The notes under the pieces were generated by a model. It ran no database searches and was not told the origin of the DNA. It saw nothing but the letters and a program-made list of their open reading frames with translations. Positions 25,314 to 34,391 of a DNA stretch of 64,000 bases are shown here, piece after piece; position 1 is the stretch's first letter, and every line of letters starts with the position of its first letter. Position numbers and translations under genes: made by a program. The DNA lies in the NCBI RefSeq assembly GCF_024138715.1, contig NZ_CP092074.1:2976001-3040000 (forward strand). The letters run 5' to 3'. Origin of the DNA: Emticicia sp. 21SJ11W-3. GTDB lineage: Bacteria; Bacteroidota; Bacteroidia; Cytophagales; Spirosomataceae.

Positions 25314-26837
25314 ATGACATTACTCAAGAAGTGCCTCGTCATTGCGAGCTTTATTGGCTGTGCCTCATTTACCGTTCAAGCCCAGTCTGTAATTCCAAAA
25401 GAAGCCACATTGGTATCGTCTGAAGACACGCTCAAAGAGCAACCTGTAGAAGCCTTTATACCAAGCGCCGATGCCAGAAAGGTACGCGAAGGGTTTCAGA
25501 AAATGCAGAAGACCATTCCTTTGGAGTACAACGCCACAGTGCAAAGTTTTGTAGAATACTTCATTTACAAGAAGCCCAGTTTTACAAAGCGAATGCTGGA
25601 GAAAAAAGATTTCTATTTCCCGATTTTTGAGAAATATCTGGCTAAATACGAAATGCCCGACGAGCTGAAGTATTTGTCGATGATTGAATCGGCCCTGAAT
25701 CCGAAGGCGGTATCAAGAGCCAAGGCAGTAGGTTTGTGGCAGTTTATGAAACCAACCGGCCGCGAACATGGCTTGAGAATTGATGAATATGTAGACGAAC
25801 GCATGGACCTTGAGAAATCAACTGATGCCGCCTGCCGCTATTTCAGACAATTATATAAGATATTTGGCGATTGGGAACTGGTGCTTGCTTCTTACAACAC
25901 CGGGCCGGGTAACCTGAGAAGGGCGATCAGACGTGCCGGAAACATTACTAACTACTGGGAGCTTCACCCCTACCTGCACCGCGACACCCGCACTTATGTA
26001 CCGCAGTTTACTGCCATTATGTATATGATGCACCATGCCGATGAATATGGCATTGCCGGTGATGATTCGTTAAGAATGGCCCCAAGAGAATTCCAGACCA
26101 TAACCGTAGACGGCTATGTAGATGTAGAGGCATTCAGCAATGCCAGCGGTATCAGCCTTGATGATATCCAGTTATTGAACCCACACCTGCTGAAAGACCA
26201 CGTACCGGCATCGAGCCGTGGGCTTGACCTGAGGATTCCGGCTGAAAGCTATGCTTATTTTGAGGCCAACCGAAATACTATTCTGGAGGCGGCATCTAAA
26301 AAACAAGGCAATACGATGCTGGCGTCTAACGAAGCCAGAACCGAACCCGGTGTGGTAATTATAGGGGGCAACAACAGCGGCTATGCCCAGGCAGAAAGTG
26401 AAAGTGAAGAAGAAGAGAATGTGAAACCTGAGCGCCAGGAAGACGAGGTAAGAAAGATTAAGAAAGTAAAGAAAAGATACCACGTAGTGAAACGGGGCGA
26501 AGTGCTGAACAGAATAGCCACCAGGTATAATGTGGAAATGTATGACCTGAAGGTTTGGAATCACCTGAAGTCGTCTAAAATACTGGCTGGCCAACGCCTC
26601 TTGATTCTTGATGACGACAACGAGGAAGTAACGGAGGTGGAACGCATTGTTAAACACGAAAGAAAAACCAGAAACCATATTGAAAACACCAAGCCGAAGT
26701 ATCATGTGGTGCAAAGAGGAGACACCCTCTGGAAGATATCACAACGTTATGGTGGCATTTCGATAGAAAAGCTGAAAAAATTGAACGGATTACGTTCTAA
26801 CAGCGTAAAAGCCGGACAAAAACTTAAAATAAGCTGA
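25314..26837 (+). CDS. Membrane-bound lytic murein transglycosylase D-like, with two LysM domains
   Basis: A 507-residue exported protein (signal peptide 1-23, VQA-Q). The SLT domain spans about residues 105-235: catalytic Glu125 in LSMIESALNPKA, GLWQFM at 140-145, LASYNTGPGN at 191-200 and the late Y-V-P motif. An MltD-like linker follows, then an acidic/basic charged stretch (about 365-390) and two LysM domains (about 391-437 and 461-506, each starting YHVVxRG). It cleaves peptidoglycan glycan strands in the periplasm, anchored to the wall by LysM. It is monocistronic with its own promoter and terminator. The residue after the signal peptide gives no lipobox. Confidence 0.93.
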   Translation: MTLLKKCLVIASFIGCASFTVQAQSVIPKEATLVSSEDTLKEQPVEAFIPSADARKVREGFQKMQKTIPLEYNATVQSFVEYFIYKKPSFTKRMLEKKDFYFPIFEKYLAKYEMPDELKYLSMIESALNPKAVSRAKAVGLWQFMKPTGREHGLRIDEYVDERMDLEKSTDAACRYFRQLYKIFGDWELVLASYNTGPGNLRRAIRRAGNITNYWELHPYLHRDTRTYVPQFTAIMYMMHHADEYGIAGDDSLRMAPREFQTITVDGYVDVEAFSNASGISLDDIQLLNPHLLKDHVPASSRGLDLRIPAESYAYFEANRNTILEAASKKQGNTMLASNEARTEPGVVIIGGNNSGYAQAESESEEEENVKPERQEDEVRKIKKVKKRYHVVKRGEVLNRIATRYNVEMYDLKVWNHLKSSKILAGQRLLILDDDNEEVTEVERIVKHERKTRNHIENTKPKYHVVQRGDTLWKISQRYGGISIEKLKKLNGLRSNSVKAGQKLKIS

Positions 26838-26858
26838 TTGGGCTAATACCTGAGCCAA

Positions 26859-26896
26859 CAAAAAACTCCCTCACTGACCAAGCGAGGGAGTTTTTT
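26859..26896 (+). terminator. Rho-independent terminator
   Basis: Stem AAAAACTCCCTC / GAGGGAGTTTTT with an 11-nt loop and a run of six T, 20-60 bp after the transglycosylase stop. Confidence 0.88.
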
Positions 26897-26987
26897 GTTT
26901 TCTGTGCGTTTGCTGGCGGGGTATTGTTTGGTTGAATAAGGCTTAAAGAGCCGTGCCCGGCCAGCCAATCAGACAGAACGGAACCCA

Positions 26988-27266
26988 TTACTTCATAAGA
27001 AAAGAGGCAATGGTGCTTTCGATTTTCCGTATCGGAACCAGAAAAGGTTTATCGGTAATAGTTACCTCAATCTGGGTTTCGGGGCTGCCAGGCTCAGAGA
27101 GCACCAGATAGCTGCCCTTTACGTCGCCTATGGGTGTGTCAATACTGAACGTACCTTTGGTGTCGTTTCCGTTGAAAACACCACCTTTACCGGTGATGGC
27201 ATTTCCGGCAGCGGAAGCGAACTCGGCAGAAGTACCGGGGTAAGCAATGTTGAATGATGATGCCAT
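26988..27266 (-). CDS. Small hypothetical protein
   Basis: A 92-residue protein with no signal peptide or TM segment. The composition is beta-rich with the pattern FNIAYPGTSAEF, GKGGVFNGNDTKGTFSID, GDVKGSYLVL and VTITDKPFLVPIRKIE. It reads like a small soluble domain with a conserved ITDKPFLV strand, which I have seen in short hypothetical proteins but cannot name. It stands alone, convergent with the transglycosylase gene. Coding potential is supported by a clean ATG and even codon use. Confidence 0.6.
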   Translation of the reverse strand: MASSFNIAYPGTSAEFASAAGNAITGKGGVFNGNDTKGTFSIDTPIGDVKGSYLVLSEPGSPETQIEVTITDKPFLVPIRKIESTIASFLMK

Positions 27267-27480
27267 AGTTGAAAGAGTTTAAATTAACAATTGTGTGAAA
27301 TTTAATAAAAGTTTTTGAGGTTTCAAGCCTCATATAAATTTAAAAAACGAAATAATATTTGGCAAAGTTCCGCCAATGAACAGTTGCGGCTATTGAAAGA
27401 GGGCATGTAGAGACACACTGCGTGCGTATCCGGGGGCCTGTTTATGGAGTAGAATTTTGTTTAAAAATCAGGTCTTTTCC

Positions 27481-28185
27481 AGAGATTAGTATCCCGTCAG
27501 GGAAAATATATCGGTAGAAAATAATGTTCTCAGGTGAACAAAGTCCCGTTGGGACGATATATTAATTCTCAAATACTAAATATACTATCCCTGACGGGAT
27601 ACAACCACACGAATTGAATCACTTACTACAAATATACCATCCCTACGGGATTTTAATTCCAAAACAACCTCTTAAAACTGATTCAGAAGTAACCAGTTTC
27701 GGCGATGAGCAATGTTTATAATAGAGGGAAGAAGAGAATTTGTCTGGATAAATCTGGTCATTCCCGGAGATTAGTATCCCGTCAGGGATAAAATATCGGT
27801 AGAAAATAATGTTCTCCGGTGAACAAAGTCCCGTTGGGACGATATATTAATTCTCAAACACTAAATATACTATCCCTGACGGGATACAACCACACGAATC
27901 GAATCACTTACTCCAGATGTATCATCCCGGCGGGATTTTAATTCCAAAAAAAACTCTTAAAACTGTTTCGGGAATATCCAGATTCGGCGATGAGCCGTAT
28001 GCAATTCGGCTCTACAAACCTTCCATTACAACAGCTCATTCAGATACAACCACACGAATCGAATCACCTACTCCAGATGTATCATCCCGGCGGGATTTTA
28101 ATTCCAAAACAATCTGTTAAAACTGATTCAGAAGTAACCAGATTCGGCAATGAGCCGCAAGCATTACGGCTCTACAAACCTGCCG
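27481..28185. repeat. Tandem array of CCCGTNGGGA-type palindromes abutting mutS
   Basis: Two units with a 285-bp period (GAGATTAGTATCCCGTCAGG begins at 27482 and 27767) and a partial third from about 28041. Each unit contains TATCCCGTCAGGGA, AGTCCCGTTGGGACGATATAT, ATCCCTGACGGGATAC and ATCCC(TA/GG)CGGGATTTTAATTCC. The end of the second unit (about 27998-28040) resembles the 3' end of mutS (CTGAATGAGCTGTTGTAA on the minus strand, against the true end at 28186). A segment including the gene's tail was therefore probably duplicated. No gene lies in 27267-28185. Confidence 0.8.
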
Positions 28186-30813
28186 TTACAATAGCTTCAC
28201 CAGTTCGTTCAGTTTCAGAAGCGCTTCAATGGGCGACAGCGTGTTTATGTCCAGCGCCTGTAATTTCTTCTTTACGACTTCCAGTTTAGGGTCTTGTGGT
28301 TCAAAGAAACTAAGCTGGATATTATTTTTGGGTGCCTGCTGGATTTTCTCCTTATTGTTTTCTTTGATGTGGTCTTCTTCCAGATGATGCAATATTTCAT
28401 TGGCTCTTAGAACCACCGATTGTGGCATACCGGCCATTTGCGCCACGTGGATACCAAAGCTGTGTTCGCTGCCGCCTTCTTTCAGCTTGCGCAGAAACAC
28501 CATTTTGTTATCAACCTGTTTCACAGCCACGTTGAAATTCTTGATACGTGGAAAATCATCCGCCAGTTGGTTCAGCTCATGGTAATGCGTGGCAAAGAGT
28601 GTCCAGGGCTTGCTTTTGGCGTGGTTGTGCAGGTATTCGGCAATGCTCCAGGCTATGCTCACGCCGTCATAAGTGCTGGTTCCGCGACCGATCTCATCCA
28701 TGATAATCAGGCTGCGGTCGCTCAGGTTATTCAGGATACTGGCGGTTTCGGTCATTTCAACCATAAAGGTAGATTCGCCTCTCGACAGGTTGTCGCTGGC
28801 CCCTACCCTTGTGAAAATCTTGTCTACAATGCCCAGTTCGGCACTGGCGGCAGGCACAAAGCTGCCTACCTGTGCCATTAATGATATGAGGGCTGTTTGC
28901 CGCAACAGGGCTGATTTACCGGCCATATTCGGCCCCGTAATGATGATAATCTGCTGGGTTTCGTCGTCCAGAAACAGGTCGTTCGGCACATAGCTTTCGC
29001 CCAGGGGCAGTTGCTGCTCAATTACGGCGTGGCGGCCTTCTTTAATGTTCAGCACCTTGTTTTCGGTAACTGTTGGCTTGCAATAATTATTTTTGCGTGC
29101 CACTTTGGCAAAAGAAGCCAGGGCATCCAGCACCGATATCACCCGGGCATTTTGTTGTATTTGTGCTACAAACTCGCCGGCAGTGGCTACCAACGCATTA
29201 AAAATCCGTTGCTCAATCTCAAAAATCCTGGTCTCGGCCGTCAGAATTTTATCTTCATAAATCTTCAGTTCTTCAGTTATATACCGCTCGGCGTTTACCA
29301 GTGTCTGCTTTCTTATCCATTCAACCGGCACTTTGTTCTTATGGGCGTTTGATACCTCCAGATAATACCCGAATACCTTGTTATAAGAGATTTTGAGCGA
29401 TGGAATCCCGGTGCGTTGCGCCTCACGGTTCTGGATTTCAATCAGGAAGTCTTTGCCCGAAAAAGCAATCTTGTGGAGTTCGTCCAGCTCGGCATCTACT
29501 CCGGTTTTAATCATATTACCCAGATTGGTAACAATCGGGGCATCGTCGCGCAATTCGCGGTCTATTTTATCAAACAGATACTTGCATTCTGTCAGCTGGG
29601 CTACATATTTCTGCAGCACATCAAATGTCTGGCTGCCGTCTTCCAGCAGTTTTTTGATGGGCGGCACCTGTGCCAGCGCCCGTTTCAACTGCCCCAGCTC
29701 GCGCGGACTAATCCGCCGTACGGCCACTTTAGAAATCAGGCGTTCCAGGTCGCCAATGGGTTTCAGCAGGGTAGTCAGGTTTTCGGCTACCTCATCTTGC
29801 TGCACAAAAAACTCAACGGTATCCAGGCGTTCCTGTATCACGCTTTTTTCTTTCAAAGGCAGCACCAGCCACTTGCGGAGCAGCCTGGCACCCATCGGCG
29901 TGATGGTCTGGTCTAGTACCTGAATGAGCGGTACGCCGCCTTCATGTTGTGCAAAAACCAGCTCCAGATTGCGGATAGTGAAGCGGTCGAGCCATACATA
30001 TTTATCTTCGTCGAGGCGGGTAAGGCGCGAGATATGCCCCATTTCCTTATGCTCAGTGTCTGACAGATACCGCAGAATTACCCCTGCCGCCACAATGCCT
30101 TCGGTGAGGTTTTCTACACCAAAGCCCTTGAGGGAAGCAGTGCGAAAATGATTGATGAGCAGGTTATAGGCGAAGTCGTACTGGTAGGCCCAGTCTTCAA
30201 AACAAAACTCGTTGAATTTATCGCCAAAGGTGCCGTGAAACTCATGCCGGTACTTTTTGCAATAGAGTACTTCTGCCGGGGCAAAACTTTGCAGCAGCTT
30301 ATCGATATAGGCCGTGTTGCCTTCGGTAGTGAGGAACTCGCCCGTTGAAACATCCAGAAAAGCCACCCCGAAGTAATCGGGACGGGCGAAATGTATAGAA
30401 GCCAGATAGTTGTTCTGGCGGGTATTGAGTACGTTATCATTAAACGAAACCCCGGGTGTTACAAGTTCGGTAACGCCGCGGCGCACAATGCCCTTGGCGG
30501 CTGAGGGATCTTCGAGCTGGTCGCAGATGGCTACGCGCTCGCCTGCACGCACCAGTTTGGGCAGGTAGGTATCCAGCGAGTGATGCGGGAAACCCGCCAG
30601 TTCTTCCTGCGCACCGCCGTTGTTGCGGCGCGTTAAAACAATGCCCAGAATTTTTGAGGCCTTGATGGCATCTTCGCCGAAAGTCTCGTAGAAATCACCC
30701 ACGCGGAACAGCAACACTGCCCCCGGGTACTTGGCCTTTATCTGATTGTATTGTCGGTTGAGAGGAGTCTCCTTTGGCTGTTTTACGGTTTCTTCTTTTG
30801 ACGGACGTGCCAC
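28186..30813 (-). CDS. mutS: DNA mismatch repair protein MutS
   Basis: A MutS1-type protein. The longest frame begins at a TTG (30846) that overlaps a promoter -7 element. The GTG at 30813 gives a family-like start (V/M-ARPSKEE...KETPLNRQYNQIKAKYPGA) and 875 residues. The mismatch-reading Phe-x-Glu is in RVGDFYETFGEDA. The connector, lever and clamp regions follow, then the ABC ATPase: Walker A GPNMAGKSALLRQ, signature region DNLSRGESTFMVEM, Walker B with DEIGRGTSTYDG and the ATHYHEL switch. It recognises mispairs and recruits MutL. The last residues (LNELVKLL) are partly duplicated in the adjacent repeat array. Confidence 0.95.
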   Translation of the reverse strand: MARPSKEETVKQPKETPLNRQYNQIKAKYPGAVLLFRVGDFYETFGEDAIKASKILGIVLTRRNNGGAQEELAGFPHHSLDTYLPKLVRAGERVAICDQLEDPSAAKGIVRRGVTELVTPGVSFNDNVLNTRQNNYLASIHFARPDYFGVAFLDVSTGEFLTTEGNTAYIDKLLQSFAPAEVLYCKKYRHEFHGTFGDKFNEFCFEDWAYQYDFAYNLLINHFRTASLKGFGVENLTEGIVAAGVILRYLSDTEHKEMGHISRLTRLDEDKYVWLDRFTIRNLELVFAQHEGGVPLIQVLDQTITPMGARLLRKWLVLPLKEKSVIQERLDTVEFFVQQDEVAENLTTLLKPIGDLERLISKVAVRRISPRELGQLKRALAQVPPIKKLLEDGSQTFDVLQKYVAQLTECKYLFDKIDRELRDDAPIVTNLGNMIKTGVDAELDELHKIAFSGKDFLIEIQNREAQRTGIPSLKISYNKVFGYYLEVSNAHKNKVPVEWIRKQTLVNAERYITEELKIYEDKILTAETRIFEIEQRIFNALVATAGEFVAQIQQNARVISVLDALASFAKVARKNNYCKPTVTENKVLNIKEGRHAVIEQQLPLGESYVPNDLFLDDETQQIIIITGPNMAGKSALLRQTALISLMAQVGSFVPAASAELGIVDKIFTRVGASDNLSRGESTFMVEMTETASILNNLSDRSLIIMDEIGRGTSTYDGVSIAWSIAEYLHNHAKSKPWTLFATHYHELNQLADDFPRIKNFNVAVKQVDNKMVFLRKLKEGGSEHSFGIHVAQMAGMPQSVVLRANEILHHLEEDHIKENNKEKIQQAPKNNIQLSFFEPQDPKLEVVKKKLQALDINTLSPIEALLKLNELVKLL

Positions 30814-30843
30814 TTTATTCGGGATTTTATCTGCTAAAACAGC

Positions 30844-30851
30844 CAAAGTTA
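30844..30851 (-). promoter_or_regulatory. Bacteroidota -7 element for mutS
   Basis: TAACTTTG on the minus strand, a perfect TAnnTTTG match. It overlaps the upstream TTG start candidate and places transcription start near 30838, favouring the GTG start at 30813. Confidence 0.5.
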
Positions 30852-30895
30852 CGCATTTTTATTGAGTGATGCTACGGTGGGTGGAGGGAAAATGA

Positions 30896-31343
30896 GGTTG
30901 GGTGTGTTGGTGCGTTCGTAAGAGTATGGGTGCTATTCGTGTGTAGAGACAAGGCAATGCCTTGTCTCTACAGTAGCATTGACGAAAACCAGTTGTTTTT
31001 TTTCAGTTTCAGATAAGTGTGTATTATTTAGTTGGGGTGTGTGGCGTTCTTGGAACGCTTGTTAGCAATGATGTTCTAAGAATATCTGACACACTGAAGA
31101 TTGAATAACCAGCTAAACTGGGTTGGGTATTTTGGCGCATTCGTAAGAGTATGGTTGACCATCGTGTGTAGAGACAAGGCAGTGCCTTGTCTCTACAGTA
31201 GCATTGACCAAAACCAGTTGTTTTTTTTCAGTTTCGGATAAGTGTTTATTAATTAGTTGTAGTGTATGAGATTCTTTGAACGCTTGTTGAAGGGGTGTTT
31301 TTGAAAATAACTGAAAATTGAATGTTCAGCTAAATTGTTAGCT
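30896..31343. repeat. Direct tandem duplication, about 225-bp period
   Basis: Unit 1 (about 30896-31120) and unit 2 (about 31121-31343) share GGTTGGGT, CATTCGTAAGAGTATGG, the palindrome GTAGAGACAAGGC...GCCTTGTCTCTAC (30943-30971 and 31168-31196), CAGTAGCATTGAC, AAACCAGTTG with a T run, and GATAAGTGT. The copies have diverged by a few percent plus small indels. Unit 2 ends at the stop of the gene at 31344. Confidence 0.85.
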
Positions 31344-31679
31344 TTATTCTTGCAATTTATACACTACCTCCTGCAATCGTTCTTTTGTTATCTTCCCATT
31401 TATTTCCGGGTTTGGCAACTCAAAAACAAATTCTTGCATTGCTTCGTTGTTAAACTCTAAATCATCTCTACATTCAAGTGCATTAGCCCATCTAATTAAA
31501 GTTTCAAAATCTATTTCATCATTAATACCTCTTTTTAGAACACAAGTAAAATCTTCAATGCTAATTGGGTAAAATGGCATTTCACTATCCCAGGCAAATA
31601 GATATAAATCTTTTTCTAAACTCTCAATATTGTTACGAAGCAAAACTAAATCCTTTAAAAAATCTACTCTACTTTTCAT
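31344..31679 (-). CDS. Small AT-rich protein, immunity-like
   Basis: A 111-residue soluble acidic protein. The pattern AWDSE near residue 29, a middle helix, IRWANALECRDDLEF around 63-77 and ELPNPEINGKIT near the C-terminus matches a widespread small family whose WANxxExRDD motif I recognise from hypothetical and immunity-like proteins near toxin loci. No enzymatic motif is seen. It is the last of a same-strand AT-rich cluster (34811 to 31344). The cluster and composition suggest transfer. The immunity role is inferred from context. Confidence 0.6.
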   Translation of the reverse strand: MKSRVDFLKDLVLLRNNIESLEKDLYLFAWDSEMPFYPISIEDFTCVLKRGINDEIDFETLIRWANALECRDDLEFNNEAMQEFVFELPNPEINGKITKERLQEVVYKLQE

Positions 31680-31782
31680 ATCCGAATGAGAGTTTTACCA
31701 TTAATAATACTTTCATCATGAACAAACGCTTTTTAACAATCTTGAATAAACACAAAGGTCATCTATTCGAAGTCTTTTGCGC

Positions 31783-32292
31783 TTATGTTAATTGAAAAAC
31801 CTTGTTTTCTTCACTGGTTTGTATTGACAATACATTATCCTTAATATTAAAATGTTCTATGCGGTCAAATGATTCATCCATTACAACAACACCATCGTAA
31901 TTTATCACTGTCAAAAAGATTTCTCCTAACACAAGTAATTTTTCAACATTGATTAAATACAAGCCATTTAATAAGCCTGAAAACTCAATCTGTGCTTTTA
32001 CATTCAAGTTTTCATCTATAAAATAAATACTCCTTCCTGTATCTAATACAAGTGAGTTATCCCAAAACAATAAATTCAAATTGTCTTCTCTAAAATCACT
32101 ATCAAACGCTAAAACAAATTTCTTTTCTCTTGTTAAAGAATGGTAGCCAACAGAACAGTAGTAATAATCTCCATAAGTACCATTCAAGTAAAGAATTTTA
32201 TCAGTAACTTGATTATTTAAAAAAGTTGATGCTTCGCGTGACGAATTAAATTTATAGGTTTTGATAAAAATATTATTAACTATCTGATTCAT
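31783..32292 (-). CDS. AT-rich hypothetical protein in putative immunity cluster
   Basis: A 169-residue soluble protein without signal or TM. It is made of alternating short strands with aromatic ends (ILYLNGTYGDYYYCSVGYHSL, FVLAFDSDF, LVLDTGRSIYFIDE, LLVLGEIFLTVINYDGVVVMDE), as in partial beta-propellers. No named family is recognised. It shares AT-rich composition and strand with its neighbours. In polymorphic-toxin loci beta-rich proteins of this size are often immunity proteins, which is the best guess here. Confidence 0.55.
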   Translation of the reverse strand: MNQIVNNIFIKTYKFNSSREASTFLNNQVTDKILYLNGTYGDYYYCSVGYHSLTREKKFVLAFDSDFREDNLNLLFWDNSLVLDTGRSIYFIDENLNVKAQIEFSGLLNGLYLINVEKLLVLGEIFLTVINYDGVVVMDESFDRIEHFNIKDNVLSIQTSEENKVFQLT

Positions 32293-32340
32293 ATTAATGA
32301 CTTTCTATAAGTTTAATAGTTATTAAACTATACTGAACAA

Positions 32341-32808
32341 TTAGACTTCTACTTCATTTAAATCAATATCTCCCACATTATTTTCAGCAAGCCACCCCAT
32401 AGCAAAACTATTTTCAAATCCTTCCCCTTTATTGCCTAAAAGATTAGTACCTTTTACAAAAACATTGTTTTTTATCTCTATGATATTTTCAAATTGACAG
32501 TCGAAGAAATTTAAAAACTCTAAGAAAACATTTCCATCAATAATTACAGGATAAGCATTATGTCCGCCCATTTGGTAGTCAACGTAGCTCTTGAGGATAC
32601 AATTTTTTAATAGAAAACCATTCACAAACCAACAGGAATGAATTTTCAGGTTATTGATTAAGCAATTTTCTACAACCAAATGAATGTTCAATTCAAATGC
32701 CCCTATCAAATCAATTGTATTAATTACGCAATTGATTACATGCATTGAGGTATAATCATTTATGTCTTTCTGACTTAGAATATCTATATTCTGATTTTCT
32801 ATTAACAT
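32341..32808 (-). CDS. AT-rich hypothetical protein with beta-helix-like repeats
   Basis: A 155-residue soluble protein with periodic N-(V/C/I)-x-hydrophobic steps (VINCVINTIDLIGAFEL, VVENCLINNLKIHSC, LLKNCILKSY, VIIDGNVFLEFLNFFDCQF, IEIKNNVFV), the look of a small right-handed beta-helix or pentapeptide-like fold. No catalytic motif. It is part of the minus-strand cluster of small AT-rich genes. Function unknown, with an immunity role possible from context. Confidence 0.55.
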   Translation of the reverse strand: MLIENQNIDILSQKDINDYTSMHVINCVINTIDLIGAFELNIHLVVENCLINNLKIHSCWFVNGFLLKNCILKSYVDYQMGGHNAYPVIIDGNVFLEFLNFFDCQFENIIEIKNNVFVKGTNLLGNKGEGFENSFAMGWLAENNVGDIDLNEVEV

Positions 32809-32940
32809 AATGCATTATCAAGCTAATAAAAGTGCTTTGGTGAAATCTATTTCATAAAAATTAAGTAGTTTCGCCTATTGCTTTTTGCATTTTAAATAAG
32901 TTCGGCAACACTAAAAGCAATGTTTTAAGCATCAACTCAA

Positions 32941-33309
32941 TTATACATTTCTCATAAAAGGTGTTATTCGAAAAAGATTATCTTCTCTTATTTCATTATT
33001 CAATGACCAATAATCTATCAGGTCAATAAAAATCATTCTTTTAGACTCTAGAATTAATTTGATTTCGTTCCACCTATCATCAATATCTAAATCATACTCG
33101 TTTAAATAATCTTCATAAGACACAAGTGTAAGAGACATTACTGCTACCCGTTTATCTGCTGACAAATCATTTTGATGATAAAAGTTTAGAAAATCATTAA
33201 TCCTATTGGAATTTGCCATTTCTATATCCCAATCTTGTTCTATACCTGTATAAGGCAATGACAGCTCCTTACTCAGCTGTTCCACTATTTCTTTTTTTAT
33301 GATTACCAT
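32941..33309 (-). CDS. AT-rich small protein, immunity-like
   Basis: A 122-residue acidic helical protein. Its pattern PYTGIEQDWDIEMANSNRINDFLNFY at residues 19-44, then VAVMSLTLVSYEDYLN and a C-terminal DNLFRITPFMR segment, matches a recurrent small family found scattered in Bacteroidota and proteobacteria near toxin or immunity genes. This is from memory of the pattern and not a search. No signal peptide. It lies between a CPCC pseudogene and the beta-helix-like gene, all on the same strand. Confidence 0.58.
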   Translation of the reverse strand: MVIIKKEIVEQLSKELSLPYTGIEQDWDIEMANSNRINDFLNFYHQNDLSADKRVAVMSLTLVSYEDYLNEYDLDIDDRWNEIKLILESKRMIFIDLIDYWSLNNEIREDNLFRITPFMRNV

Positions 33310-33380
33310 ATAAATAATTAAAGGACTAATCCGTTAACTTCTTTTAGATTGTTATAGTCCCGACAGGCCTGATTCTTGTT

Positions 33381-33638
33381 TTACTTTTCATCTTCCAAAG
33401 GTGGGCGAACTTGCTCTTTGAACCTTTTTTCTATTGCTCCATAAGATTTAAAGTTCTCTCTTGCTAGAATTAAACAAAGACTATTTGCCCCGCCTTAATA
33501 ATAAGGCTCTTGAAGTTGTAAACCATCATCTTCCCAGAAGCATACAGCACAAATCTGAAATGTATTATCTGCTTTTTCATTTAAAGTATAAAAGTATCAG
33601 CATGGACATTTATAATTTCCAAAATTATTGGCGCCCAT
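33381..33638 (-). pseudogene. CPCC-family cysteine-rich protein, broken by two in-frame stops
   Basis: One continuous 86-codon frame from the ATG at 33638 to the TAA at 33381 encodes a CPCC-type protein: KCPC near codon 11, FQICAVCFWEDDGLQLQEPYY, GGANSLCLILARENFKSYGAIEKRF and VRPPLEDEK. Two stops interrupt it: TGA directly after CPC, where the family has its fourth Cys, and TAA after EPYY. The protein would otherwise be full length with both CxxC-type knuckles. CPCC proteins often occur with toxin-immunity loci. It is a decayed member of the cluster. Nothing else is seen in 33310-33723. Confidence 0.82.
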
Positions 33639-33723
33639 TTAGTTATACTTGCATTAAGTAATAATCCATCCTATTATTTGTTTTTAGTCATAACCACAAA
33701 ATTATGCATGACCGTGCTTACTT

Positions 33724-34125
33724 TTAGTCTCTTGATATATCAAGTCGAGATATTACGAAATACACGTAACTGCCTATCACTCTTTCATCATTAAGCCAGT
33801 TTCCGGAAGAAAAAGTGATATCACCACAATCAATTATAACAGGGTGAATGCTTTTCAATTGGCCATAGCAGTAATAGCGCCACCTGTTATTTTCTGATGT
33901 TACAATATCGCGTTTGTTCTCTTTATTTTCACCCCAAAATGCAGACTCTGATATTCCTTCTTCAAGAAAGCTAAAATTAACTTCTGCTATTTCCCCCTCC
34001 TTAAAATCAAAGGTATGGCAAAAAGCCCAAAGCTGCCTCCCATTTATTTCAAACAAAATTTCTGCTTCAGGATTATCTTTATCAAGCCAATCGATTTGCT
34101 TTATAGTCACTATGAAACTATTCAT
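33724..34125 (-). CDS. AT-rich small protein, immunity-like
   Basis: A 133-residue soluble protein with the pattern IKQIDWLDKDNPEAEILFEI (8-27), LWAFCHTFDFKEGE, FSFLEE, a central WRYYCYGQLKSIHPVIIDCGDI (82-103) and a closing IGSYVYFVISRLDI. This matches a small family that I recognise from immunity-gene islands, but it has no assigned biochemical role that I know. No signal peptide or TM. It is in the same AT-rich minus-strand run. Confidence 0.6.
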   Translation of the reverse strand: MNSFIVTIKQIDWLDKDNPEAEILFEINGRQLWAFCHTFDFKEGEIAEVNFSFLEEGISESAFWGENKENKRDIVTSENNRWRYYCYGQLKSIHPVIIDCGDITFSSGNWLNDERVIGSYVYFVISRLDISRD

Positions 34126-34257
34126 GATTTTTATTCCAAATTAACCCGTATAGCTATTTGTAATATAAAAATGGAACGGCGGAATTTTAGTTTTTCAATC
34201 CAATAAAACTCTGCCATTAAAGGTGTAAAGTAGGGAAATTTAACTGTTGCAAAAAAC

Positions 34258-34305
34258 GCAGAGTCCCCTAGCCCTCCTCAAACCAGCACACGCGGGAGAC
34301 TCTGC
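34258..34305. repeat. GCAGAGTC...GACTCTGC hairpin
   Basis: Inverted arms GCAGAGTCCCC and GGGAGACTCTGC flank a 25-nt loop. CAGAGTCTCCCG-type sequence recurs at 43727-43738 and 43785-43796 near the IS110 element, so it is a dispersed family. The gap 34126-34391 holds nothing else. Confidence 0.6.
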
Positions 34306-34391
34306 TTAGACCTTCAAACTTCTATAATGCTTACTCCTTCTTTTCAAACTTTAATATATAACTATCTTCAAACTTAAGCCAAAGAAGACTT

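Noticed and set aside
27481-28185. CRISPR array
   Set aside because: The repeats are palindromic and spaced irregularly, the 'spacers' are themselves repeated, and no cas genes are present.
30896-31343. Phage attachment site duplication
   Set aside because: The two units are tandem, not flanking anything, and no integrase is nearby; simple tandem duplication is sufficient.
33461-33661. 66-codon plus-strand frame within the immunity-like cluster
   Set aside because: It is antisense to the CPCC pseudogene, which explains the conserved sequence much better.
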